Notes under the pieces: model-generated
Databases searched by the model: none
What the model was told of the DNA's origin: nothing
What the model saw: only the letters and a program-made list of their open reading frames with translations
In this document: in pieces, positions 43,995 through 51,917 of the stretch
Position numbering within the stretch: position 1 is the stretch's first letter
Layout of the letters: every line of letters starts with the position of its first letter
Origin: SHWB01 sp050246875
GTDB lineage: Bacteria > Pseudomonadota > Alphaproteobacteria > UBA6615
DNA: 64,000 bases
Direction of reading: 5' to 3'
Assembly (NCBI GenBank): GCA_050246875.1
Contig: JBFWVF010000003.1
Location: 124,001-188,000, forward strand
Made by a program: the position numbers and the translations under genes

Positions 43995-45077
43995 ATGCGT
44001 AGATTGAAGTCCACGACCGCCATCGGCGCGGCCGTGCTGGCAGGTCTTGCATTCGCTTCGCCGGCCTCGGCCGTCGAGACGATCAACATGACGTTCGTTA
44101 CCGGCTACGCGCCGACCTTCACCTGGCCGCGCGCGTTCATCGAGGTCTTCGTGCCGGAGGTCGACAAGCGGCTGGCGGCGGACGGCAAGTACAAAGTCAA
44201 CTGGAACCTCGGCCACAGCGGCACGGTGGTGAAGCCGCGCGGCGAGATCGAGGCGGTGCAGAGCGGCCTCGCCGACATCGGCATCCCGGTCACGGCTTTC
44301 CATGTCGATCGGGTGCCGCTCTACAATGTCGCGTACGTGACGCCATTTTCGACAACGGACATCCACTTCCTGCAGAACCTGTATGCGCAGATGAAGGAGA
44401 AGTTCGCGGCCGACTTCCAGAAGGACTGGGACGCCGTGAATCAGGTTCCGTTCGCGGCCACGGGCCCGATGGACAGCTACTGGGTGCTGTCGCGCAAGCC
44501 CCTCCAGTCCTACGCCGACCTCAAGGGCATCAAGGTCTCGGCCGCCGGCCCCAACCTGATCTGGGCCACTTCGGCGGGCGCCGCCGGCATCACCAGCGCC
44601 GCGACCGACTGGTACATGCAGCTCAACACCGGCCTCGCCGACGCGGTCATCTCGTGGGCCGACGTCACGGGGTCGCAGAAGCAGTGCGAGCCGGCCAAGC
44701 ACGTGCTGCATGCCGACATCGGCGGCATCGTCGGCCACGAACTGACGGTCAACAAGGACGTGTGGGCGAAGCTGCCGGCGGTCGCGAAGGACGCCATCAA
44801 GGCCGCCGCGCCGATGTACGCCAAGGCTCAGGCCGACTTCGTGCTCGAAGGCACCAAGAAGCAGACCGAGTACTGCGTGAAGGAGCAGGGAATGAAGATC
44901 GTCAAGGCCGACGACGCGGATCGTCGAGCCTGGGCGAAGGCCCTGCCGCCCCTCGCCCTCAACTGGGCAAAGGACATGGACGGCAAGGGTAAGCCTGGAA
45001 CGCCTCTGCTGGCCGCCTATATGGACGCCCTGCGTGCCGCCGGAAAGAACCCGGCCCGCGACTGGGACAAGGAATAG
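43995..45077 (+). CDS. TRAP transporter DctP-type periplasmic binding protein (copy 3)
   Basis: A 360-residue paralog with signal peptide residues 1-24 (SPASAVE). It is closer to copy 1 than to copy 2 in the middle third: bases 44517-44704 match copy 1 bases 41943-42130 with only five differences, all synonymous, which suggests gene conversion. The N- and C-terminal thirds diverge more. GGAGGATATCC precedes the ATG. It ends in a hairpin and a strong terminator, and no TRAP membrane genes follow. Confidence 0.88.
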   Translation: MRRLKSTTAIGAAVLAGLAFASPASAVETINMTFVTGYAPTFTWPRAFIEVFVPEVDKRLAADGKYKVNWNLGHSGTVVKPRGEIEAVQSGLADIGIPVTAFHVDRVPLYNVAYVTPFSTTDIHFLQNLYAQMKEKFAADFQKDWDAVNQVPFAATGPMDSYWVLSRKPLQSYADLKGIKVSAAGPNLIWATSAGAAGITSAATDWYMQLNTGLADAVISWADVTGSQKQCEPAKHVLHADIGGIVGHELTVNKDVWAKLPAVAKDAIKAAAPMYAKAQADFVLEGTKKQTEYCVKEQGMKIVKADDADRRAWAKALPPLALNWAKDMDGKGKPGTPLLAAYMDALRAAGKNPARDWDKE

Positions 45078-45086
45078 GACGAAGCC

Positions 45087-45109
45087 CGCCGCCGGCGCTG
45101 CCGGCGGCG
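45087..45109 (+). terminator. Hairpin just after TRAP receptor copy 3
   Basis: Perfect 10-bp arms CGCCGCCGGC (45087-45096) and GCCGGCGGCG (45100-45109) with loop GCT, 9 bp after the stop. No T-tract follows; the true terminator is just downstream. Confidence 0.5.
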
Positions 45110-45119
45110 TTCGCGACGC

Positions 45120-45174
45120 ATCCCGGGCCGGCCACGGCAGTCGTGCGCGACGGTGGCTTGCCCGGGATTTTTTT
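45120..45174 (+). terminator. Strong rho-independent terminator ending the TRAP receptor array
   Basis: Outer arms ATCCCGGGC (45120-45128) and GCCCGGGAT (45160-45168), inner arms GCCAC (45131-45135) and GTGGC (45153-45157), then a run of T to 45174. Both stem length and the T-tract are convincing. Confidence 0.9.
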
Positions 45175-45238
45175 GTCCTGTCATGCTGGCGCCGACACGC
45201 ACCGGCGCATGCCGGCGTAACCGCTACGGGGGGCAATC

Positions 45239-46129
45239 ATGGCCGTCGGACTCTGCGGCACCGGCAAGATGGGCGCGGCCATGGCCGAGCGCCTGCTCGA
45301 CGGCGGCGAGACCCTCACCGTGTGGAACCGCACGCGCGGGCGCACGGCCCCGCTCGCCGCGCGCGGCGCCGCCGTCGCCGACAGCCCGGCCGCCGTGGCG
45401 CGCGCCTGCGACACGATCATCACCATGCTGATCGACGACGACGCGCTGGCCGCCGTCTACGAGGGAGCGGACGGGCTGCTCGCGGCGCCGCCCGCCGGCC
45501 GCCTGCTCGTCGACATGAGCACCGTGCGCGGCGCCACCACCGAGCGGCTGGCCGCGAAGGTGCGCGCGGCGGGCGGTGCCTTCGTCGCCTGCCCGGTCGG
45601 CGGCACCGTGCCGCCGGCGCGCAACGGCCAGCTCATCGGCATGGCCGGCGGCGAGGCCGCCGACGTGGCCCGCGCGCGGCCGCTGCTGGAGAAGCTGTGC
45701 CGGCGTGTCGACCACGTGGGGCCGGTGGCCGCGGCCGCGGCGATGAAGCTCGCGCTCAACCTGCCGATGATGGTGTGGTTCGAGGCGGTCGGCGAGGCCC
45801 TCGCCATCGCCGAACACGCCGGCATCGACCGTGCCCAGGCCGTCGACCTGCTCGGCGATTCCTCGGGCGCGAGCAAGGTCGCGGGCCTGTTCCTGCCGGG
45901 CATCCTCAAGGCCGTCGAGGGCGATATCCCGCCCGGCGCCGTGTTCGAGATGTCGGGGGCGGTGAAGGACATACGCCTGATGGCCGAGACGATCGCCGCC
46001 TTCGGCATCGAGGCGCCCGTCGCGGCGGCGACCCGTTCCTGCTACGAGGCGGCCGTCGCCGACGGATGGGCCGACCGCAATTTTCCCTTGCTGTCGGCCT
46101 GGCGGGTATTGCGCGAACGCCGCGCTTGA
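45239..46129 (+). CDS. NAD(P)-dependent beta-hydroxyacid dehydrogenase (3-hydroxyisobutyrate dehydrogenase family)
   Basis: A 296-residue oxidoreductase. The N-terminal Rossmann motif is GLCGTGKMGAAMAERLL (GLCG in place of the usual GLGxMG). The substrate loop is ACPVGGTVPPARNGQLIGMAGG. The catalytic Lys lies in AAAMKLALNLPMM. The C-terminal helical domain ends WADRNFPLLSAW. It may oxidise or reduce a small hydroxyacid such as tartronate semialdehyde or 3-hydroxyisobutyrate. It follows the terminator of the TRAP array, so it is its own unit. Confidence 0.85.
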   Translation: MAVGLCGTGKMGAAMAERLLDGGETLTVWNRTRGRTAPLAARGAAVADSPAAVARACDTIITMLIDDDALAAVYEGADGLLAAPPAGRLLVDMSTVRGATTERLAAKVRAAGGAFVACPVGGTVPPARNGQLIGMAGGEAADVARARPLLEKLCRRVDHVGPVAAAAAMKLALNLPMMVWFEAVGEALAIAEHAGIDRAQAVDLLGDSSGASKVAGLFLPGILKAVEGDIPPGAVFEMSGAVKDIRLMAETIAAFGIEAPVAAATRSCYEAAVADGWADRNFPLLSAWRVLRERRA

Positions 46130-46325
46130 TCCCGTCGTCGAGAGGCATAGAGTCAGTCGTGTCGATGGAGCGCCCGGATGCGCGTGGCGACGGTCCGCGG
46201 GGCCGCTACGCCGGGTCGCGCGGGGAGGACGACGATGCGTCGCCCATCTCCGGAACTGCGGCGGGTTCCGATCCGCGCGGCGAGCCACCGGCGACACAGG
46301 GACCAAGGCAGGAGGATGCGCACGC

Positions 46326-46520
46326 ATGACCCAGCCACCTGAGCACCGCTAGAGCCCTCGCGGTCGAACCCCGAGGGCCGCAGCGCCGCCGGCGGCGCTG
46401 CCCGAAAACAGAAGCGAAACTCCCAGTCAGGGGCAGACCTGACACCATGCGTCCGGCTTCGACCGGGCAACGGCCAAGAGCCAAAGGGCCCCGGAGCGGC
46501 ATCCCGCCCGGGGCCCTTTT
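46326..46520 (+). ncRNA. Candidate structured RNA or leader with terminator (46130-46628 gap)
   Basis: The 499-bp gap before the OsmC-like gene holds no convincing gene but has dense structure. An AGGAGG precedes an 8-codon open frame (46326-46352, MTQPPEHR). Then come a 7-bp stem GCCCTCG/CGAGGGC (46354-46378), a 22-bp perfect palindrome (46380-46401), and a terminator with 12-bp arms AAAGGGCCCCGG (46483-46494) and CCGGGGCCCTTT (46508-46519) ending in T. It could be a small RNA of about 200 bases or a leader-peptide attenuator. I match it to no known RNA family. Confidence 0.35.
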
Positions 46521-46628
46521 CGTTGGCGGGCATACGCCATTGTCTTGTGCCGGTTTTGGCAAGACGGGGCGGCGGCGATTGAAGCAAGGTTGCGGTCGGC
46601 CGCGGCACGGCGGCGGGAGGAGCGCACC

Positions 46629-47144
46629 ATGTCAGACGACAGCAAGACCAGCCGTTTCGACGTCACCGGCCTGCTCGAGGCGAAATCGGTCGGCCGCATG
46701 CGCAGCGAGGTGACCGGCCGCATGGTCGTCGGCGACCTCGACAAGCCGATGTACCAGTTCAACTTCGAGATGGCGACCGACGAGGGCTCGTTCCATGGCG
46801 GCGCCGATTCGGCGCCGCCGCCGCTGGCCTATTTCTGCACCGGCCTCGTCACCTGCCTGATGACGCAGATCCGCGCCTGCTCCAAGCGGCTGCGCATCGA
46901 CATCGGCGACGTGCGCGTCTCGGCCCGCATCAAGTGGGAGGGACGCCAGAGCGGCCGCGACCCGTACACCGCGCACCCGATCGCCTTCGAGCTCGACGTC
47001 GACCTCGCCAGCAGCGCCCCCGAGGCCGACCAGCGCCGGCTGCTCGACGCGGCGCAGAAGAGCTGCTTCGTCGAGGCGACGCTGGCCGATCCCGTGCCGG
47101 TCGGCCACCGCCTGCTGATCGGCGGCAACTGGGTCGAGGCCTGA
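46629..47144 (+). CDS. OsmC/Ohr-family protein
   Basis: A 171-residue OsmC-like protein. The peroxidatic Cys region reads APPPLAYFCTGLVTCLMTQI, with the resolving position near AAQKSCFVEATL. Members reduce organic hydroperoxides or act on sulfur compounds (YhfA-like). It lacks the exact Ohr motifs, so a YhfA/OsmC-like role is more likely than Ohr. GGGAGG precedes the ATG. The upstream region contains an inverted repeat GTCTTG-N12-CAAGAC (46542-46565) after the terminator. It is convergent with the kinase gene, with no gap. Confidence 0.82.
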   Translation: MSDDSKTSRFDVTGLLEAKSVGRMRSEVTGRMVVGDLDKPMYQFNFEMATDEGSFHGGADSAPPPLAYFCTGLVTCLMTQIRACSKRLRIDIGDVRVSARIKWEGRQSGRDPYTAHPIAFELDVDLASSAPEADQRRLLDAAQKSCFVEATLADPVPVGHRLLIGGNWVEA

Positions 47145-50100
47145 CTACAGCCGCGCGATGTAGGCCACGACGTCGCTCATCAGGCCGTCGAGCCGCGGCG
47201 AGACGGCGTCGATCGTGGTCCAGTCCGACTCCTTGCCCGCCGTCTCCAGCGACAGGCAGGCGTCGGCCAGCGGATGCGCGCCGACGCTGCGGGCCGACGA
47301 CTTGAGCTTGTGTGCGGCGAAGCGGATGCCGTCCGCCGAGCGCTTCTCCAGCGCCTGCCTGATCTCGTCGAGGTTGGCCATCGCCGGGGCGACGAAATCC
47401 TGCAGGATCTCGCGGAAGGTCTCGTCATCGTCGCCGAAGGTCTCGCGCAGCGCCGCCGGATCGATGGCCGAGCCGTTGCCGCCGGCCGAGGCGGATCGCG
47501 GCGGCGCATCGACGACGATCGTGCCGGCGGACCCGCGCGCCGGCATCCAGCGCGCCAGCGTCGCCCGCAGCTTCGCCAGCTCGACCGGCTTCGACAGGTA
47601 ATCGTCCATGCCGGCGGCGATGCAGCGTTCCGCCTCGCCCTGCAGCGCGTTGGCCGTGAGGGCGACGATGGGAACCGTCGCGCGGCCGGGCGCCTCGCCC
47701 GACCGCACCGCCGCCGTCAGCTCGAAGCCGTCCATCCGCGGCATGTGGCAGTCGGTCAGCACCAGTGCATAGCTTTGTTCGCGCAATGCCGCCAGCGCCG
47801 CCGCGCCGTCGGGCACGAGTACACACGCATAACCCAGCAGCGCCAGTTGCCGGCGGATGACGTCGCGGTTGGTGACGTTGTCCTCGGCGACGAGGATGAG
47901 TTCGCCGCTGGCCGCGGCCGCCTCGACGCTGGGCGCCTGGCGCCCCGGGACACGGCGCGCCTCGGCGCCCTCGTAGCGGACCTCGGGGCTCGCCCGGCCA
48001 CCGGCGACGGCGATGGCGTGACGCAATTCCGTCAGCCGGATCGGACTGCCGCGCGCGACGACGCGGTCGGGCCGCACCAGGCCCACCTTGGCACTGCGGT
48101 CGACGGACAGCTCGACGATGCGCGCCGCCGGGCCAGGACGGCCGCGCACCACGTCCTCGATGCGCGCGATCTCGTGCGCCAGCGCATGCGAGCCGCAGAT
48201 CACCACGTCGAGGGGATGTCCCGCGGCGGCGGCGGCTTCGCCGTGGGCGAGGAGTTCGTCGACCGTGTCGACGAGGCGATAGACGAGCCCCCACGCGGCG
48301 AAGGCGCGGCCCATGATGCGGCGCGCCTCGTCGTGCAGGCCGGTGAGAAAGACGATCGACAGGCCGGTGATGTCGTCGAGCGTCGTCGCGACCTGGCGCG
48401 AGTGGTCGATCGCCAGCGGCACCACCACGCTGAACGCGGAGCCCTCGCCGACCTCGCTTTCCACCTCGATCTCGCCATCCATCATCTCGACGAGCTGCCT
48501 GGTGATGGTCAGCCCGAGGCCGGTGCCGCCGAAGCGCCGTGCCGTCGAGTGATCGGCCTGGGCGAAAGCCTCGAACAGCGTCGGGATCTTGTCGCGCGGA
48601 ATGCCGATGCCGTTGTCGCGGACACCCATGCGGACGAGCGCGCGCCCGTCGTCGGTCATGCCGGCCAGCTCGGTCCATACCGCGACGCTGCCGACCTTCT
48701 CCGGCGTCGTGTCCGTGAACTTGACCGCGTTGCTGGCGAGGTTGAGGAGGATCTGGCGCAGCCGCACCGGGTCGCCGATCAGCCATGGCGGCACCGAGGG
48801 ATCGGCCAGCGCGAACAGCCGCAGATGCTTGGCATCGCTCAGCGGCATCAGCGTCTTGCCAATGCCGTCGACGATGTCCTCCATCGACATCGACACCGCC
48901 TCGAGGTCGAGGCGCCCGGCCTCGATCTTCGAATAGTCGAGAATGTCGTTGATGATCACCAGCAGCGCATCCGCGGACGAACGAATGGTCGCCAGCATGT
49001 CGCGCTGCTCGTCGTCGAGATCGGTCTGGTCGAGCAGTTCGACCATGCCGACGACGCCGTTCATCGGCGTGCGGATCTCGTGGCTCATCGTCGCGAGGAA
49101 CGAGGCCTTGGCCGCCGTCGCCGCCTCGGCGGCCTCCTTGGCCTCGCGCAACTCGACTTCGGCGCGCTTGAGGTCGGTGATGTCGGTGGCGATGCCGCAC
49201 AGACCGGTAATCTCGCCGGCGGCATTCCGCATCGGCACCTTGACGGCGAAGAACACCGTGCGGCGGCCGTCGGGAAACTCGATGACCTCCTCCGACCTGA
49301 CCGTCTCGCCGCCGTCCATGGCGCGGCGATCGTTGTCGGAAAGGCCGGCCGCGCCTTCCGGCAGCAGTTCGTCGAGCCGCTTGCCGACCGAGGCATCCCG
49401 GGACAGGCCAAGGGCCTTCTCCCATTCGCGGTTCATCAGCACGTAGCGGTCCTGCCGGTCCTTCACGAAGATGATGACCTGGGTGTTGTCGATGATGTTC
49501 TGCAGCAGGGCCTGGCTTTCACGCACCGCGCGCGCCGCCCGCTTGCGTTCCGTCGTGTCGCGGGCGAAGGCGACGCCCAGCTCGATGTCCTCGAAGATTT
49601 CGCGGATGATCGTGATGTCGATGTCGATCAGCGTTCCATCGTTGCGGCGATGGCGCGTTTCGAACATCGCGCTGCCGTCGCGCCGCAGGGTGTCCCGCGC
49701 CGCCGCCATCACCTCGGGCGTGGCATAGGGATCGATCTCGCCGAGCGTCATCGTCACGAGGTCGTCGCGGCTGTAGCCGAGCGTCCGGCTGGCGGCATGG
49801 TTGGCGTAGATGATGGCGCCGCTGTCGAGGCGGACCCAGTAGATCGGGTCGGCGGCGTTGTCGACCGTGTTCTGCGTGAACTCGAGACGTACCTCGGCGC
49901 GCCGCCGTTCGGTGATGTCGTTGAATACGACGACCGCACCGCCATCCTCGGTCGGCGACCGCGTCAGACCGATGATCCGGCCATTGGCCAGACGCTCCTC
50001 GCGCCGTTCGTGCTCGCCCGTCCGGTAGCTGGCAAGGCGCGCGGCAATGCGCTCTTCCAGGTCGCCGGGGCCGTACTCGCCGCGCTCGGCGCGGAGGCGC

Positions 50101-51770
50101 ACGATGTCGGCAAGCGGCGCGCCATCGTAGAGCAGGCCGTCGGGCAGTTCGTAAAGCTCCTGCAGGCGCTGGTTCCAGACGCGCAGGCGCAGGTCGGCGT
50201 CGACCATGAAGATGCCGCCCGCCATGCTCGACAGCGTCAGACGAAGCTGGCTTTCGGCGCGGGCCAGCGCCGCCTCCGCCTCGCGCCGCTGCGTGACGTC
50301 GCGGATCGCGGCGGCGAGGTGCATGCCCTCGGCCATCGACACCGGTGCAATGCTGATCTCCGCCGGGAAGCCGCGGCCGTTGCGGTCCTGCACGAAAAAA
50401 TTCCGCTCGACGCCGAGCTGGCGCGGCTGGGGGTCGGCGAAGAACGCGACGAGGCGCCCGGCCAGCGCGGCGCGGAACGCCGGCGGCACAAGTTCGCCCG
50501 AGTGCAGGCCGGCAAATTCGTCGCGGGCATAGCCGAATATCTGCTCGGCCCGCTCGTTGGCGTAGGTGATGACGCCGCTTTCGGCGATGATCAGGACCGG
50601 GTCGGGCGCGGCGTCGATGATGGCGCGGAACCGCGCCTCGCTCGCCTGCGCTTCCGCCGTGCGCGCCTCGACGCGGCGCTCGAGTTCGTCGTTCGCACGG
50701 CGCAGGGACTCGGCACCTCGATAGCGCGCGACGGCCGTGGCGATGCCGCGCGCGAATTCGCGCAGGAGATTGCGCTCCTCGGCGAGGAAGGCGTCGCCGG
50801 CATCGTCATCCGGCCGGTCGTGGAAGACCTCGACCTGTCCTTCAATGGCGCCGTCGACGACGATGTCGGCGGAATGCCGCACGGAAGGCTTCACATCGCC
50901 GGCGGACAGCCACTCGAAGTCGCCGAGCACGATCCGTGCGCCGGTTCGCTGCGGGTGCTGCATCGCGGCCGGCAGCAGGCCGACGGCCTTGCCGAGCACT
51001 TCGGCAATGTCACCGCCGGGCCGTTCGAGCAGCGCCGACAGGGCATACAGGCAGTCGAGTTCCTTGACGCGCTCGCCCAGCCGGCGGGACTGCTGCTTGA
51101 GTTCGTGCTCGCGCTCGGCGATCGCGTCGGCCATCCGGTTGAACGCGTGGGAAAGGTCGCCGATCTCGTCCTGCGACGGCACTTCGGAGCGCGCGTCGAG
51201 CTGGCCCTTCGCCATCGCAGAGGCCGCTTCCTCCAGCCGCGCGAGGGGCGCCTTGATGACGACGCGGGTGGCGACGACCGTCGCCCCGGCGATGGCCGCC
51301 GCGAGCGCCAGCACGATGAGGATATCGCCGCCGATGCGTAGCCGCAGGGCATCCAGGATCGGCCCGTCATGGGCGACGATGAGAAGGCGTCCCACGGGCT
51401 CGTTGATGGCTTCCGAACTGAACGCCAGCTCGACTTCGACCTGCAGGTCCGCCGACTCCGGCGTGGTGTAGGCGAGGCCGGCGCGTCCGAGCACGCGGCC
51501 ATCAGGCGTCTCGACCCGGGCACCGCGGACGAACGGCACGCTGCGCAGCTCGGCCATCGAACGGTCGATCTGCTCCGCGTCGTACTCCCACACCGCCGTG
51601 CCAAGGGTTGCGGCCTGGACGCGGGACAACTGGTGAAGCTCGCGCACGAGGTCAGCCCGCGCGCCGACGTAGAAGCGTACTTCCAGCAGAACGAACAGCG
51701 CGATGACCGTCACGCAGACGAACGGCAGGTAGGCCATCAGCAACTTTGCCGTGAGCGATCGACGTTTCAT
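47145..51770 (-). CDS. Large hybrid sensor histidine kinase with PAS array, receiver and HPt
   Basis: A 1541-residue membrane sensor. TM1 is about residues 9-30, a periplasmic loop about 31-145, TM2 about 147-170, then HAMP (to about 225). A GAF-like region follows (about 235-355), then four PAS domains (about 380-500, 505-625, 630-750, 755-870). HisKA has phosphoacceptor His897 (ATMSHEIRTPMNG) and the HATPase has N box LNLASNAVKFTD. A degenerate receiver-like stretch about 1150-1270 lacks the acidic motif. A full receiver has Asp1340 (LTDCHMPRMDG), and the C-terminal HPt has His1487 (AAHKLKSSARS). This is a complete His-Asp-His relay. The divergent receiver-EAL protein is the obvious output. 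Confidence 0.93.
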   Translation of the reverse strand: MKRRSLTAKLLMAYLPFVCVTVIALFVLLEVRFYVGARADLVRELHQLSRVQAATLGTAVWEYDAEQIDRSMAELRSVPFVRGARVETPDGRVLGRAGLAYTTPESADLQVEVELAFSSEAINEPVGRLLIVAHDGPILDALRLRIGGDILIVLALAAAIAGATVVATRVVIKAPLARLEEAASAMAKGQLDARSEVPSQDEIGDLSHAFNRMADAIAEREHELKQQSRRLGERVKELDCLYALSALLERPGGDIAEVLGKAVGLLPAAMQHPQRTGARIVLGDFEWLSAGDVKPSVRHSADIVVDGAIEGQVEVFHDRPDDDAGDAFLAEERNLLREFARGIATAVARYRGAESLRRANDELERRVEARTAEAQASEARFRAIIDAAPDPVLIIAESGVITYANERAEQIFGYARDEFAGLHSGELVPPAFRAALAGRLVAFFADPQPRQLGVERNFFVQDRNGRGFPAEISIAPVSMAEGMHLAAAIRDVTQRREAEAALARAESQLRLTLSSMAGGIFMVDADLRLRVWNQRLQELYELPDGLLYDGAPLADIVRLRAERGEYGPGDLEERIAARLASYRTGEHERREERLANGRIIGLTRSPTEDGGAVVVFNDITERRRAEVRLEFTQNTVDNAADPIYWVRLDSGAIIYANHAASRTLGYSRDDLVTMTLGEIDPYATPEVMAAARDTLRRDGSAMFETRHRRNDGTLIDIDITIIREIFEDIELGVAFARDTTERKRAARAVRESQALLQNIIDNTQVIIFVKDRQDRYVLMNREWEKALGLSRDASVGKRLDELLPEGAAGLSDNDRRAMDGGETVRSEEVIEFPDGRRTVFFAVKVPMRNAAGEITGLCGIATDITDLKRAEVELREAKEAAEAATAAKASFLATMSHEIRTPMNGVVGMVELLDQTDLDDEQRDMLATIRSSADALLVIINDILDYSKIEAGRLDLEAVSMSMEDIVDGIGKTLMPLSDAKHLRLFALADPSVPPWLIGDPVRLRQILLNLASNAVKFTDTTPEKVGSVAVWTELAGMTDDGRALVRMGVRDNGIGIPRDKIPTLFEAFAQADHSTARRFGGTGLGLTITRQLVEMMDGEIEVESEVGEGSAFSVVVPLAIDHSRQVATTLDDITGLSIVFLTGLHDEARRIMGRAFAAWGLVYRLVDTVDELLAHGEAAAAAGHPLDVVICGSHALAHEIARIEDVVRGRPGPAARIVELSVDRSAKVGLVRPDRVVARGSPIRLTELRHAIAVAGGRASPEVRYEGAEARRVPGRQAPSVEAAAASGELILVAEDNVTNRDVIRRQLALLGYACVLVPDGAAALAALREQSYALVLTDCHMPRMDGFELTAAVRSGEAPGRATVPIVALTANALQGEAERCIAAGMDDYLSKPVELAKLRATLARWMPARGSAGTIVVDAPPRSASAGGNGSAIDPAALRETFGDDDETFREILQDFVAPAMANLDEIRQALEKRSADGIRFAAHKLKSSARSVGAHPLADACLSLETAGKESDWTTIDAVSPRLDGLMSDVVAYIARL

Positions 51771-51868
51771 GCCGACTCTTCCCCACGCCCGCCTGCGCCC
51801 ACCGGGTCGCCGGAACGATCCACCGCCGGGCGAACGGCCCGAGCCATTTTCCTACAACACGGTGCAAC

Positions 51869-51897
51869 AATTCGAGCGATAATGATTCGCTCGAATT
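51869..51897. promoter_or_regulatory. 11-bp perfect inverted repeat in the kinase/EAL divergent region
   Basis: Arms AATTCGAGCGA (51869-51879) and TCGCTCGAATT (51887-51897), with 7-base spacer TAATGAT, in the 147-bp gap between the kinase (minus) and receiver-EAL (plus) starts. It is 21 bp upstream of the EAL start. A dimer-binding operator or leader hairpin. Confidence 0.55.
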
Positions 51898-51917
51898 TCC
51901 GGGAGCACCCTGCCGTC

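Noticed and set aside
41421..45077. The three receptor genes as one assembly artefact (collapsed or repeated reads)
   Set aside because: The copies differ across their signal peptides, N- and C-terminal thirds and intergenic regions, so they are genuine paralogs.
46165..46329. A 54-codon plus-strand frame (starting MERPDARGDGPRG) ahead of the OsmC-like gene
   Set aside because: No ribosome site and a low-complexity hydrophilic product; its stop overlaps the tiny frame at 46326, which may be chance. I kept only the structured RNA as a candidate.
46354..46378. A GGTCGAACCC segment that looks like a tRNA T-arm
   Set aside because: No acceptor stem, D-arm or anticodon arm can be drawn around it; it is part of a simple stem.
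47274..51341. A 1355-codon plus-strand open frame antisense to the hybrid kinase
   Set aside because: High GC leaves long open antisense frames. The translation is low-complexity Arg/Gly/His/Ala-rich with no domain, while the minus strand reads as a complete kinase.
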